Below, in pieces: positions 19,888 through 31,200 of a DNA stretch of 64,000 nucleotides. The notes below the pieces were generated by a model. That model had not been told where the DNA came from. It saw only the letters and a program-made list of their open reading frames with translations, and did no database searches. The position numbers and the translations under genes are program-made. Position 1 is the stretch's first letter. Each line of letters opens with the position of its first letter. This stretch comes from Powellomyces hirtus (Eukaryota; Chytridiomycota; Chytridiomycetes; Spizellomycetales; Powellomycetaceae), in assembly GCA_025526995.1 (NCBI GenBank), contig JAHLKG010000004.1, positions 558,001 through 622,000 of the forward strand, read 5' to 3'.

Positions 19888-22800
19888 AATGGTAGGCAAC
19901 GAAACGAGCCCCCAGTACACTCGTAGTAGGTTAAGACGCCTAACGGGTCGACAGACCCCAGGGTCCAATATGCTACAACGAGCCGTAGAACGTGCCGCAA
20001 AGAAAAGCGCACGAGTGTCTGGTGAATGGACATCACCAAGCAATGGAGGGAAATCTGCCGGTGAGGATACACTGGCAGAGCCAACGCCTTTGAGTGTCCA
20101 CGCCAACGAGGGCGACGACACATTGGAAGGGCGTACCCGAAACATCGACCGACGAGATGGCAAGGTCGATACCCGTCCCCTATCAAGCAGTACGGATGAT
20201 CACAGAACGATCAACTACAGTACTCCAGCGGCATTCCCAAGTGGGGAATCAGCGAACACCATGCATGTCCGCCCGCGTGAGGCGGACGTGGATAGGATAG
20301 ATAGGCTTGAGAATTCTCTAGCCCAACTAACGGAAATGCTCCAAATGAAATGGCGCATGGATCAGGATATGAACATCCTGGTCAACCCTCAGGTACGTAC
20401 GGCGCAACGGCGCGTACGCACACCATCACCCACTTGCAACAACGGGTTCGCTGCACCGTGGACAGAGTACAATCAGGAGATTGGAGCTCAACAGGAATAC
20501 CAACGTTCTCCAATCGAACACCGCCCTACATCACCGACATCGAGCATACACAGCGTGACGACCAAAATCGTCGACAGTCAAGGTGCGAAGGCTTTCGTGG
20601 ATGGAACGCTGAAAGATATTGGATCTTATAACGGGGAAGCCAATATGGTCAAACTTCGAACGTTCATCGACAAGATTGAGACAGTTGTGAAGTACGAAAT
20701 GGTTCCGCCCGAGTTTCTCGTAGATTTTGTGGCTACGAAACTCACAGGATGGGCATACACTTGGTGGCAGTCGCTCTCACCAAATAAAAGGAACGAAATT
20801 ACGACGTGGCATGACTTTGAAGACGTTGATTCAGGCAGAACCAACACCGGTCTTAGGTCCGCCCTTCTGGCGCGGTTCGCGCCACGAAACCACACTAGGG
20901 ATTCGCTGCAGAAATTACGGGAATTGCGTCCCAAAGGCCGCATGGATGAGTACATCACTCAGTTCAACATGCTGGCATTTTCTCTGCTGAAAACACCGGA
21001 TTACGTCCTTCAGGATTACTTCATCAACGCGCTAACACCAGACCTTGCGGCCTTGGTTCAGGCTAATGAAGAAAACATAACTGATTTGAGCAGTTTACAG
21101 GCCGCTGCATCCAGGATCGCCGCCAACATGGCTAAGAAACCTAGCGGGACCACAACGGATACGCGACCAGGTGCCGGACACACTGACGCCTCTAAGAAAC
21201 AAAAGGGTGGCAAGACCCACGGGGAGAAGTCAACGAACGGCAAGAAGGACAAGGAATCTACTCCATCAAACAAAGGCCAAACCCAAAAGTCGGGTTGTTG
21301 GGCCTGTGGAGACCCTAAACACCAAACACAGGAGTGCGAAGTGTTAAAGAAGTTCAAATCCGAGATGGAGAAGAACAAGACGAAGCAGTTGTCTGATGGT
21401 GCTGTTAGCACAAATGCTGTGGAAGCATTACATGTCTGGGTCCGCCAAGAAAAACCGTATGAAGCCCTCATCGACTCTGGCGCTACGGACCACATGACAC
21501 CTCACAAAGAGACCTTGGATCACTCAACCGTGTACAGTGATGTCAGAGCTGTTATGCTTGCTGACAAAACATCACTACCCTCTACAGTTCGAGGTACGGT
21601 ACGAGTAGAAGTGAACGACTATCCGAATCCGCTCGAGTTGGGCGGAGTCCTGCATGTGCCAGGATTACGACGAGATCTCGTATCGGTAGCGAAATGCAAC
21701 GATCAAGGTGTTGACGTGCTCTTCAAATCGAGTGGAGACGTCATTTTCACGCGAGACGGCAAAGATATCGCCAAAGGCGTACGCCGCAACAACGCGTATT
21801 ACCTGCAAGGTACGCTGCTGTCTGAAAGTCTGTGGTCAGATTCAGAAGCATGCACTGTCGAAGTCTCTCCTACACTCGCTCATGCTCGTCTTGGACACGT
21901 TGGCAAACATGTCCTGGAGAAGATGGCATCGGTTACGGACGGTTGGTCCGTAGTGGGGGATCTAAGCGACTTCAAAGATTGTGAAGCCTGCGTGCTAGGA
22001 AAAGCCGCTCGTCTTCCATTCTCCCTTGGAAATGTTGAAGCCAGGGAGATCTGTGAGCTGATTCATTCAGACCTACAGGGACCATTTCGTATCCCTGGTT
22101 ACGAAGGATCACGCTATTTGCTGGAGTTCATTGAACACACATCCAGATACGTGACTGTTTTCCCTATTCCTTCAAAGGACTCAGCAGTCATACTCGACAA
22201 GTTTCTCGTCTACAAGGCTTGGATTGAGAAACAGACTGACTGACAAATCAAGATCCTACGTACGGATCGAGGCACCGAATACTTTGGCGAGGTTCTAGAG
22301 TACCTACTGAAAAATGGTATCACTCATCAAAAGTCCGCGGCCTATTCGAGTCAGCAAAACGGGATTGCTGAACGATGGCATCGCACGGCGCTGGACAGGG
22401 TCCGTGCCACCTTCGCGGATACAAAACTACCCCGAAGATTCTGGCCTGCTCTACTGGTAGCGGCTGGATACATCTATTCCCTTACGTACAACCGCATCAA
22501 CCAGAAGACGCCGCATGAAATCTTATTTGGCCGGCGTCCTGATGTCGCCCATCTTCGGCGTATCGGTTGCGTGGCGTATTCCGTTCTAACTAGCAAAGGA
22601 CGAGATAAAATGGGGAATCGAGCAAAGAAAGCTTACTTGGTAGGCTATGCTCAACCCACAGGTGCCAAGGGGTATCTGGTATGGGATCCTGTTACTGACA
22701 AGGTCAAAGTGTCACGAGATGTGATCTTCAAAGAAGACTTGGGACTCGAACCCAAATATCAGCAGGATCCAGCACATCTTGATCTTCTAGATGAGGAGAG

Positions 22801-25405
22801 TCAGGAGGATGACGTCGAATATGCCGTGGAGGCGATTATCGACGAGCACCGCAGTAAGGTGCACACAAAAGAGTACTTGGTTAAGTGGGAGGGATATCAA
22901 GAACCTACTTGGGAGTCCCGACTTTCACTACTCGATACTACCGCACTGGATGACTGGGAGAATCGAGTAGCCGCGTACGATGTCGGCACACGACGAAATG
23001 ACCCCATCGCTGCATACGCCGCCCGCGCGCGGACGCAAGCAACGATCAACGAAGACGCCATGACATGGAAGCAAGCGATGAAAACCCCTCAGAAGGAGGA
23101 ATTTCTCAAGGCTGCACGCATCGAGTACCAATCCCTGGTCGACAACGGTACATGGGAGCTCACTAAGCGCCCACGTCACAAGCGCGTAATCGGAACAACA
23201 TGGGTTTTTCGAACGAAGGTCAATCCCGATGGCACCTTTAACAAGTTCAAAGCCAGAGCAGTGGCTCAAGGCTTCTCTCAACAACCCGGTCGCGACTTTG
23301 GTGATACATACTCACCGACGCTACCATTCACAGCGCTACGCCTCTTCTTGGCATATTGTGTTCAGCACGGGCTGGACATCCATAGTATGGACGCTGTCAC
23401 CGCCTTCCTTAACAGTGATATTGATAAGGATATCTATATCGAGCAGTTTGAGGGATTCGAAGATCCGGATCACCCCAAAGGCGATTGGTTCCTGAAGCTA
23501 CTGAAAGCTCTCTACGGCCTGAAACAATCACCTCTTCTTTGGTATGAGACCTTGAAGACTGCACTGTTAAAGCTTGGCTACAAAGCGGTTTCTGTATGCC
23601 CGTGTATCTTTTTCAAGTACGCGACAGATGACCGTACACCTCCGTCGAACGACAACTTGGTCCTTATTCTCGTCTTCGTTGACGATCTGCTTATTGCAGC
23701 GAAGGATTCGGAGATACTGGCGAACAGCAAAATGGAGCTACATTCGAAGTTTAAGTTTACGGAACAAGGTCGCGTAACCAGTCACCTTGGTCTCGTCTAC
23801 AAATATGACTTCGACTCTCCTGTTCGTACCCTCGAAATCTCAAATGTCAAGTACATCGACGACGCTCTTGCACAATTCGGCATGAGAGACTGCCATCCCG
23901 TCTCCACCCCGTACGCCGTGTCAGCGCGTAACCAACAACCGGAGGATTCCACCCCATTCACGAATCTCAAAATGTATCAGGAAGCAGTGGGGGTCCTCAC
24001 TTGGGCCTCCATTACATGGCGATGGGATATCGCCACTGCAGTCGGTTACGTTGCGCGCCGCGTGGCCGCACCTACCAACTCCGACTGGAACAATGTTAAG
24101 TGCATCTTCCGCTATTTGAAGGGTACCCGTGATTATGCCCTCAAGTTTACCTCCGAAAGAAATGATCCGCGTGGCCTACGTGTATACACAGATGCGGACT
24201 ATGCAGGAGAACTCACCGACCGGACGTCCACTACAGGTATTTTGGCCCTTTACAATGGGTTTCCTGTTCTGTGGAAAAGCAGCAAGCAGAAGTGCACCGC
24301 CCAAAGTACGACCCAAGCGGAGTATATAGCTGCAAGTACCGGTCACAACGAAGCCAAATGGCTACGCCAACTCTTGGCGGAAGTTTTGGGACCTCAACCG
24401 GATTACAAATCTCGACCGGTCCCTCTCCATGTCGATAATCAGAGCGCCGGGGCCTTGATTCAGTCTAAGGCTATCAACCAATGCACCAAACACATCGACG
24501 TTCGGTACCACGCTATACGCGATTCGTTCGCGAAGCAAATTATCGAAATCATCGACACCAATACGGACGATCAACTGGCGGACATCTTTACGAAGCCTTT
24601 CCCAACTGTGAAACATAAGGACACTGTCCTGAGGATTACGAATGGGACTCATATATTTGATGAGAGAATACGCAATGAGGGCGCGCCTACGGAAGCACAC
24701 CGAGCGCAAGTGTTACTTGCTGAATGTCAGGAGAATTACTCACAACACTGGCTTACCTCGGCATCTACACCGCAATTGCAGAACCCGAAGCTATGCCCAA
24801 GGAGGATGGGCCTGCCCCTCCTCCATCATCCTCATCGCTTGAGGGTGAGCGTCGGCTTGGAGAACCCGGTGGTCCCTCCAACTCCTCGGCTGCCCCCCCC
24901 TCCTCCTCCTCCTCCTCATCATTATATGGAGCCTCCCACTCCAGGATGTCCCACATCCTCTTCATCTCCGCTGCAGACTTCTTGTCCGCAGTCTTCTTCT
25001 TCGCCTGGGCTGTACCCTTGCCCTTCCCAACCACCAGCTTCCGGCTCCGCCGGTCCTCTAGTATGGACCTCAGTCCATCAAGCGTCCCGGTCGCCCGTGC
25101 GCGACCAAGAGGCGTACCAGACCTCGCCCGGTCCTTCACCCGGTCTTTTGCCTGCTCAATGTGACGTTCCAGGACCCCTTGACGGTCCTTGCGGCGGAAC
25201 TGTCGGGCATGCGCCGCCGACATCGTTCGAATCTCCGCTCGGGACAACCCCGCAGCGGGTGCGCCTCCCTGTGGCGCAGAGGGCACCACTGACGACGGCA
25301 CAGCAGGAGCTGTGGTCGTCGCAGGGGCAGTTACCGGCGGTCCCGTCTTTCTCGCCGTCTGCTTCGCTTTGCCCGAACCTGACAACTACACCGGCACATA
25401 GTTAG
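19877..25405 (+). pseudogene. A1 gag-pol with one nonsense codon
   Basis: A single copia-type frame: gag, zinc knuckle CWACGDPKH (near 21,299), protease IDSGATDHM (near 21,473), integrase, chromodomain, RT, RNase H. TGA at 22,241-22,243 replaces CGA just before the catalytic TDRGTEY block. Integrase keeps HSDLQGP, TDRGTE and the Glu of NGIAERW. The chromodomain is at 22,814-22,960 (VEYAVEAI, YLVKWEGY, PTWE), upstream of RT. RT has FVDDLL near 23,680. RNase H has YTDADYAG. Pol proper ends near 24,680; the Pro/Ser-rich tail to 25,405 is the complement of the antisense gene and may not be functional protein. Confidence 0.93.
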
Positions 25406-25451
25406 AGCTAACGCCTCATTTGCGCGGATCTCATAGACGTACCCTAGCCAT
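24765..25451 (-). CDS. antisense spliced basic/acidic protein, A1 copy
   Basis: Exon 1 is nine bases, ATGGCTAGG (25451-25443). The intron is 57 nt (25442-25386; donor GTACGT, CTCTAAC branch-like site, acceptor TGTAG). Exon 2 is 25385-24765. About 209 residues. Unspliced, the TAG acceptor would be an in-frame stop and there is no other upstream ATG, so splicing is needed. Content: Ala/Pro/Thr-rich N part, a charged helical middle (RKDRQGVLERHIEQAKDR), a Lys-rich stretch (GKGKGTAQAKKKTADKK), then an acidic tail (NDEEEEEE) and SSDEDD. No known domain. Probably nuclear or nucleic-acid associated by composition only. Conserved in A2 and B. Confidence 0.65.
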
Positions 25452-25568
25452 TCCTCGTATTCTTAAAAATGTAATAAAATGGGGGTGTTTGGGGGTGTGC
25501 GCGGGGCTGTGTAGTAAAAGTAGATAGAGCAACTCTCTCACTGCCAGACTGACAGGTCTGAGTGGGGG

Positions 25569-25808
25569 TGTTAGCACGTACAGACTCTGTCATCAAGTCA
25601 CAACTGCGCCATCGCAGGGCGCATCACGCGATCACGTGAACCCACGTGATCAACTCCGATATAAGTAGTTTTCCTTCCATACTTAATATATCGGTGGGAC
25701 TTTTCTCTTCTTCTCCAATAGAGCGGGATTAAGTTACTTCGTTGTTCTGCTCAGTCAACTACCCTGAAAGCTTCCTCAACTATCTACCCAGATACTCTCA
25801 GACCAACA
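25569..25808 (+). repeat. A1 3' LTR
   Basis: 240 bp, TGTTAGCACG to CAGACCAACA, preceded by the purine tract GAGTGGGGG (25,560-25,568). Followed by GAATC of element E. Confidence 0.94.
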
Positions 25809-27239
25809 GAATCCTATGTTGTCGAATTGGTGAATTCGGTAGAGTGTGTCTTCAAGTAGGATAAGGCGGTGCGCTGTCTTCCTGATGTTGTCCTGCTGTT
25901 CCTTAGTACCGTCGAGTGTTCCGTTAATGAGAAAATGGTAAACTGCAGCGAAGTCTTTGTCTCTTTGCTGTTGTTGGGGGATGTCATCAGCGAGCTTCTG
26001 CACTAACGGAACACTTGCATTCAGAAACACCTCCTTGTCTGGCTCTTCTTTGTGATAGGATATGACTTCCACCCCACTCCCGGTTTCAGAAGCGGCTGGC
26101 TCGGTTTGAGTCGAAATCGTACAGGATTTGGGTGGGTCGTCATGAAGACGCAATAAAAAGTCCGGCGTCCTATGAGCCAGTGATTTTCCAGGTTTGTGAA
26201 CCATTTTGAAGTCATAATCGGCTGAGGCGTAGCTCCAGCAGGCCCATTTCCCTGATAAGTTGCCGTTTTTTTGTAGTGGCAGCAGGGGCGAGTGATCACT
26301 TTCAACCGTGAAGTTGTTGCCCCATAGGTAAGAGTCGAGTGTTTGAATGGCCCAGGCGACTGCTAGACCTTCTCGTTTTGTGTTAGAGTAGCGAGTCTCG
26401 GGGTCGGTGAGGGACTTACTCAAAAATGCCATCGGAATTCTGGCATTGTCCTTAATCTTATACAGTGCCGCTCCTAGGCCTTGCTTGCTTGCGTCAATGG
26501 AGAGTACCATGGGTATATCCTTCTCTGGGAACTCCAGTATAGCTGCTTCTTTCATTGCCGTCTTCAGTTCTTTGAAAGCGCTTTGCTCTTCAGCCGTCCA
26601 TCTCCATTGGACGTCTTGTTTTGTCAACTGGTACAATGGCCGGGCAATGGTGCCGTAGTTTTGGATGTGCTTGTGATGAAAAACGCACATACCCAAAAAG
26701 GTTTGTACGTCTGATACGGTTTTTGGAACACCAATGGCTTGTATGCCGTCGACTTTTGCTGGGTCTACTGCTACACCGCGGCCGTTGACAATCTTGTCCA
26801 GGAATTTCAATTCGCTTTGTGCAAAATGGCATTTCTCCAACTTAATCCTCAGTCCAGCGTCGACGATCTCCTCTAACACACGGCTTATGTGTGTCATGTG
26901 TTCTTTGAATGTGTCAGAGTATACGATGATGTCGTCCACGTAGACCAGGCAGAATTGGTATTTCAGGCCGGCTAACATGGCGGGACACATTGGAATGTCA
27001 GAGGGCAGTTCTTCAAGCTGAAGGGGAGTTTGTTGTATTCGAATAGGCCGTGCGGTGTGCAGAATGCCATGTAGTGTTTGTGTTCTTCATTGATGGGAAT
27101 TTGCCAGAATCCCCAGCGTAAGTCCATTGTCGTGAAGTATCGTTTCCCAGCAAGGTAGTCGATAGTGGAGTCAGCCCGCAGTAGCGGATACCTGTCCGGA
27201 ATGGTGTGTTCGTTTAACTCTCGATAGTCTGTGACAAGG
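25809..27239 (-). pseudogene. Ty3 element E fragment: RT and RNase H, first copy
   Basis: Minus strand. RT motifs in order: VTDYRELNE (near 27,220), TTMDLRWGFWQI, LPFSLKN, then LVYVDDIIVYSD (near 26,940). RNase H has LSIDASKQGLG (near 26,500) and ESDHSPL. A one-base loss near 26,990 breaks the frame. On the left it ends at the GAATC next to A1. The integrase that should follow is found only next to A2 (51,397 downward), so this copy is a duplicated half. On the right it joins D-prime sequence within the shared bases GGG. Confidence 0.92.
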
Positions 27240-27840
27240 GTTTGAGATTGGTCTGGTCCATTGGGGTGTTGACGGGCTTGCAGTCTTGTATACCAAAGTA
27301 CTCGAGAATGTCATTTACATATGACTCTATGACTCTTGATCGAGGTAGATGACGTGCTGTGAGTAATCACATCGGACTCTCATTTCCAGGTAGTGACTGA
27401 CCTTGCCTAGGTCTGTCATGTTGAACTCGTTGTGCAGGGATGCCTTGACTGACAAGATTTCTGATTCGGTCTTTGCAAAAATGAGGAGGTCAGCAATGTA
27501 GATGGAGATGTATTGTGATGAGTCACTTCCAGGTAAAATTCTGATGTAAACGGCATTGTCATTTGCCAGGTGCTTGAATCCCAAGGAGGTCAGTTCCTTG
27601 TGAAGTAGGGAGTACCATTTGCGCGGGGCTTGTTTCAGGCCGTAAAGGGCCTTCCGGAGTCGAAGGATGGTCCCGGGCGGGAAGCCAGAGCCTTCAGGGG
27701 CATAGATTAGGATGGTCTCGGTAACAATCTCATTCAGGAATGCGGTTACTACATCCATTTGATGCCATTTCAAGCCTAGGCTGGTGGCGAAAGCGAGAAG
27801 GACGCGTTGGGTAGCTATCTTGTCAACCGGAGCGTAGGTT
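27240..27840 (-). pseudogene. copia D-prime RT fragment, first copy
   Basis: A diverged D-family RT segment from the TYAPV block to the NTPMD motif. The catalytic YVDD box reads YIAD, losing the first Asp. A small duplication (TATGACTC near 27,330) shifts the frame. The right end is cut precisely by the D1 LTR. The same fragment with the same ends is at 59,008-59,608. Confidence 0.9.
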
Positions 27841-28196
27841 TATTGGAGATATCGGCGTTTCCAGTACTTTATCGGAAATGCAGAGGATTGGCCGAATTCG
27901 ATGTGGCCTCCAGTATACTTCGTAAAGAGGAGTTACAGAGCTCTTCTGTGATGCAATTGACGATGTAGCGATGTCAGATGCACGGAGATGTAATGTATTT
28001 CTTGTCTTAAAGTCTTATCGGTAATGTCTCGCTTCGAGCGTTCTAATCTACTTTTTCTCCAATCACGTGATCACACGTGATCCAATTCAGCTCTTAGCGT
28101 TACCGGTATGGTGGTCACGCATTCTAGTCGGAGAATCCAAGTAAGGATCTAATGTAAGGACCAAACGTTGAGTACGCAAGTCTCAACATTCCAATA
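27841..28196 (-). repeat. D1 3' LTR
   Basis: Minus strand begins TATTGGAATG and ends CTCCAATA. On the plus strand ATCACGTGAT (28,062-28,071) and ACACGTGAT (28,073-28,081) are adjacent. The purine tract CAGGGGGTG (minus strand, 28,197-28,206) lies just inside. Confidence 0.92.
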
Positions 28197-28235
28197 CACC
28201 CCCTGTCCGAGCAATCAATCCGCGATGATGGGATT

Positions 28236-31200
28236 TTACTCATTCGGGAGCTCCGTCATGGACGCTTTCGTCATTGGCGTGATGGTGCTGTCGTAGTGCT
28301 TGATGCACATGCTTTCGCGATGGTATTTGAATGCCGGGGCCGGTAAAGGCTTCGTAAGTGAGTCGGCTACCATTTCAGCGGTGGGTAAGTACTCCAGATG
28401 AATCTCCTTGTCGATGTGATCACGAATGAAGTGATGTCGAATGTCGATGTGCTTGGTACGGGCGTGATGCACGGGATTCATTGCCAACGAGATGCATGAC
28501 TGATTGTCTTCGTAGATCGTTGTAGGTCGAGCATTTTCGTCGAGATATTCGGGGATTTGGAGTTCTTGCAGAAGTGAGCGAAGCCAAATTGTCTCTTGAG
28601 TGGCGAAGGAAAGTGCCATGTATTCAGCTTCGGTAGATGAGAGAGCAACGGTGGGTTGGCGCTTCGAAGCCCAAGTAACGGGGCCCGCATTTCCAATGTA
28701 GAAAAGGTAGCCAGTGATTGACCGTCGATCAATGATGTTGTTTCCCCAATCGGCATCGCTGTAGCCGCGAAGGGTGACGTTATTTCCGCCGATGCAGAGG
28801 CTGTAATCTGATGTTCCCCGTAGGTAGCGAAGAACGCGCTTTGCAGCTTGCAGATGTTGAGGCGAAGGGTTGCTTGCGAAGCGAGAAAGCATACTGACTG
28901 CGACAGCGATGTCAGGACGCGTGCATATCATCAGGTACATGAGAGAACCAACGATTTCGCAATATTCTCCTTCTTGCGGGTTAGGTGAAGTCTTTGTATT
29001 TTCGACTTCGTAGGGTTTGAGCTTGGTCAGGTCCATCGGAGTGTTGACGGGCTTGCAATCTTGCATACCAAAGCGCTCGAGGATGTCATTTACATATGAC
29101 TCTTGATCGAGGTAGATGACGTGCCTTGAGTAGTTGCGTCGAACTCTCATTCCCAGGTAGTGGTTGACTTCACCTAGGTCTGTCATGTTGAACTCGTTGT
29201 GCAGGGATGTCTTAATTGACGAGATTTCCGATTCGGTCTTTGCAAAAATGAGGAGATCGTCGACGTAGACGGAGATGTACTGCGATGAGTCACTTTCAGG
29301 TAGAGTTCTGATGTAGACGGCATTGTCATTTGCCAGGCGCTTCAATCCCAAAGAAGTCAGTTCTTTGTGAAGTAGGGAGTACCATTCGCACGGGGCTTGT
29401 TTCAGACTGTAAAGGGCCTTTCGGAGTCGAAGGATGGTCCCAGGCGGAAAGCCAGAGCCTTCAGGAGCATAGATTAGGATGGTCTCGGTAACGATCCCAT
29501 TCAGGAATGCGGTTACTACATCCATTTGATGGCATTTCAAGCCTAGACTGGCGGCGAGAGCGAGGAGGACGCGTTGGGTGGCTATCTTGGCAACCGGAGC
29601 GTAGGTTTCGTTATAGTCGATACCGTAGCGTTGTTCGAAGCCTTTCACTACAAGCCGGGCCTTGTATCGTTGGGGTTGACCATTCAGGTCTCGCTTGATC
29701 TTGAATACCCATTTGGTGCGGATGGGCCGTTGATTGTGCGGTAAGGATTTGGGGTTAATGACTTCCCATGTATCATTGGTATGAAGAGACTTCAGTTCGG
29801 CATTTATGGCCTCGGTCCACTTTGGCGCGTCGTCTGATGAGAGCGCTTGTTTGTAGGTTTGGGGTTCTTCGGTACTTGCAGCCAAAAGAGCGCTCGCCGT
29901 CTTTTCGTTGATGTAGTCAGCGAAGACCGTCAAATGATTGACATTTTCGAGCGGTTCCCATGTATTGTCTTCGTCTTCGAATCCTAGCCATTTGCAGAGG
30001 AATTCGGGGCCTTCCGGGCCATCACGTGAGTCGAGAATCTCTTCGACTTTGTAGAGTTCTTCGGGCGGAATGTAGTCTTTCGCGAGTTCGAGTGCTGAGA
30101 TTTCGTCGAACGTTACATCGCGAGAAATGACTATTTCTTGACGGTTGTCATCCCAACAGCGGTAAGCGCCGTCAAATTCGTAACCGATGAGTTTGAGACG
30201 TGTGGCGCGTGGTGCCAACTTTGAGACTTGTTTTCTCTTGACGAGATGCACGAAGGCATTGGCCCAAATCACACGAAGGTGAGAAAGTGAGGGCTCTTCG
30301 CCGTTGAGCCGTTCGTACGGCGAAATGTTGTTATTGGACTTGTGGGGTAGGCGATTCCGTAAGTAGACTGATGTAGCCGCTAACTCGGTCCAGAGTTGTT
30401 TCGGGATGCCGTATGAGTGTTCCAATGAACGAATGGTGTCGAACAGGGTGAGGTTGAACCTTTCAGCTACACTGTTGGACTGTGGGGAATCTGCAGCGGT
30501 GAGTTCGTGCAGGATGCCCTTTTTCGAAATGAATTCTTTCAGATCGTGATTGACAAACTCCCCCCCTCGATAGGAATGAAGTCGTCTGACCCTTTCGTTG
30601 GTCTGTTTTTCGATGAAATTGATGAATTCAATCAATTTTGCAGTAGATTCGCTCTTCGTCTTCAAGAAGAAGATCCATGTGAAGCGTGAATAGTCATCGA
30701 TCACAACAAGGGCATATTTCTCATTGCCAACCGCGGGTATGTGCGGACCGTTCAGGTCGAAATGTAGGCGATCGAGTGGCGTCTTGGACCGTGTCATCGT
30801 ACTGTTGAATGGTGAGCGCTTGTGCTTACCAAACTTGCAACCTTTGCAGACTTCGTTGGTCATTGGGAGCTTGAGTTGCTTCATGATGTGAGTGCCAGGA
30901 TGGCCCAATCGGTGATGCCAGAGGGTTCCTTCGTTGACAGGAGAAGAGGGACCAGAACCAGCCCCAGAAGAAGCCGCCGAAACAGCGGCGGCGGCGGCAT
31001 CGGCGGATGGTGCCCCCGAGGGGGCACCATCCTCGGCATCATCCGATGCCTTTGGGGCGGCCGGCCCCCCACCACAGCACCCACAACTCTCACTCTCCAG
31101 TGGGGGGCTGGCCAGCCCCAAATTGGGGCGGCCAGCCCCCTCACTGGAGAGTATGGGGCCGGCTGGCCCCCCATTTGGGGCGGCCGGCCCCTCCGACGTG

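Larger units (their letters stand above)
19632..25808 (+). mobile_element. Ty1/copia A1, chimeric copy
   Basis: LTRs of about 240 bp at 19,632-19,872 and 25,569-25,808. The flanks do not match: CAAGC on the left (alpha4 gag) and GAATC on the right (element E), although A2 has perfect GAATC duplicates in the same E sequence. Up to about 22,867 A1 follows B-type variants. From about 22,917 it matches A2 almost exactly. It is therefore a recombinant of two insertions. Confidence 0.9.

Noticed and set aside
24690..25405. Pro/Ser-rich C-terminal domain of A1 and A2 pol
   Set aside because: It is the complement of the better-conserved antisense gene, lies after the end of RNase H, and is cut short in B.
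29507..29698. Small plus-strand frames inside D pol
   Set aside because: Shadows of the well-supported minus-strand RT frame.
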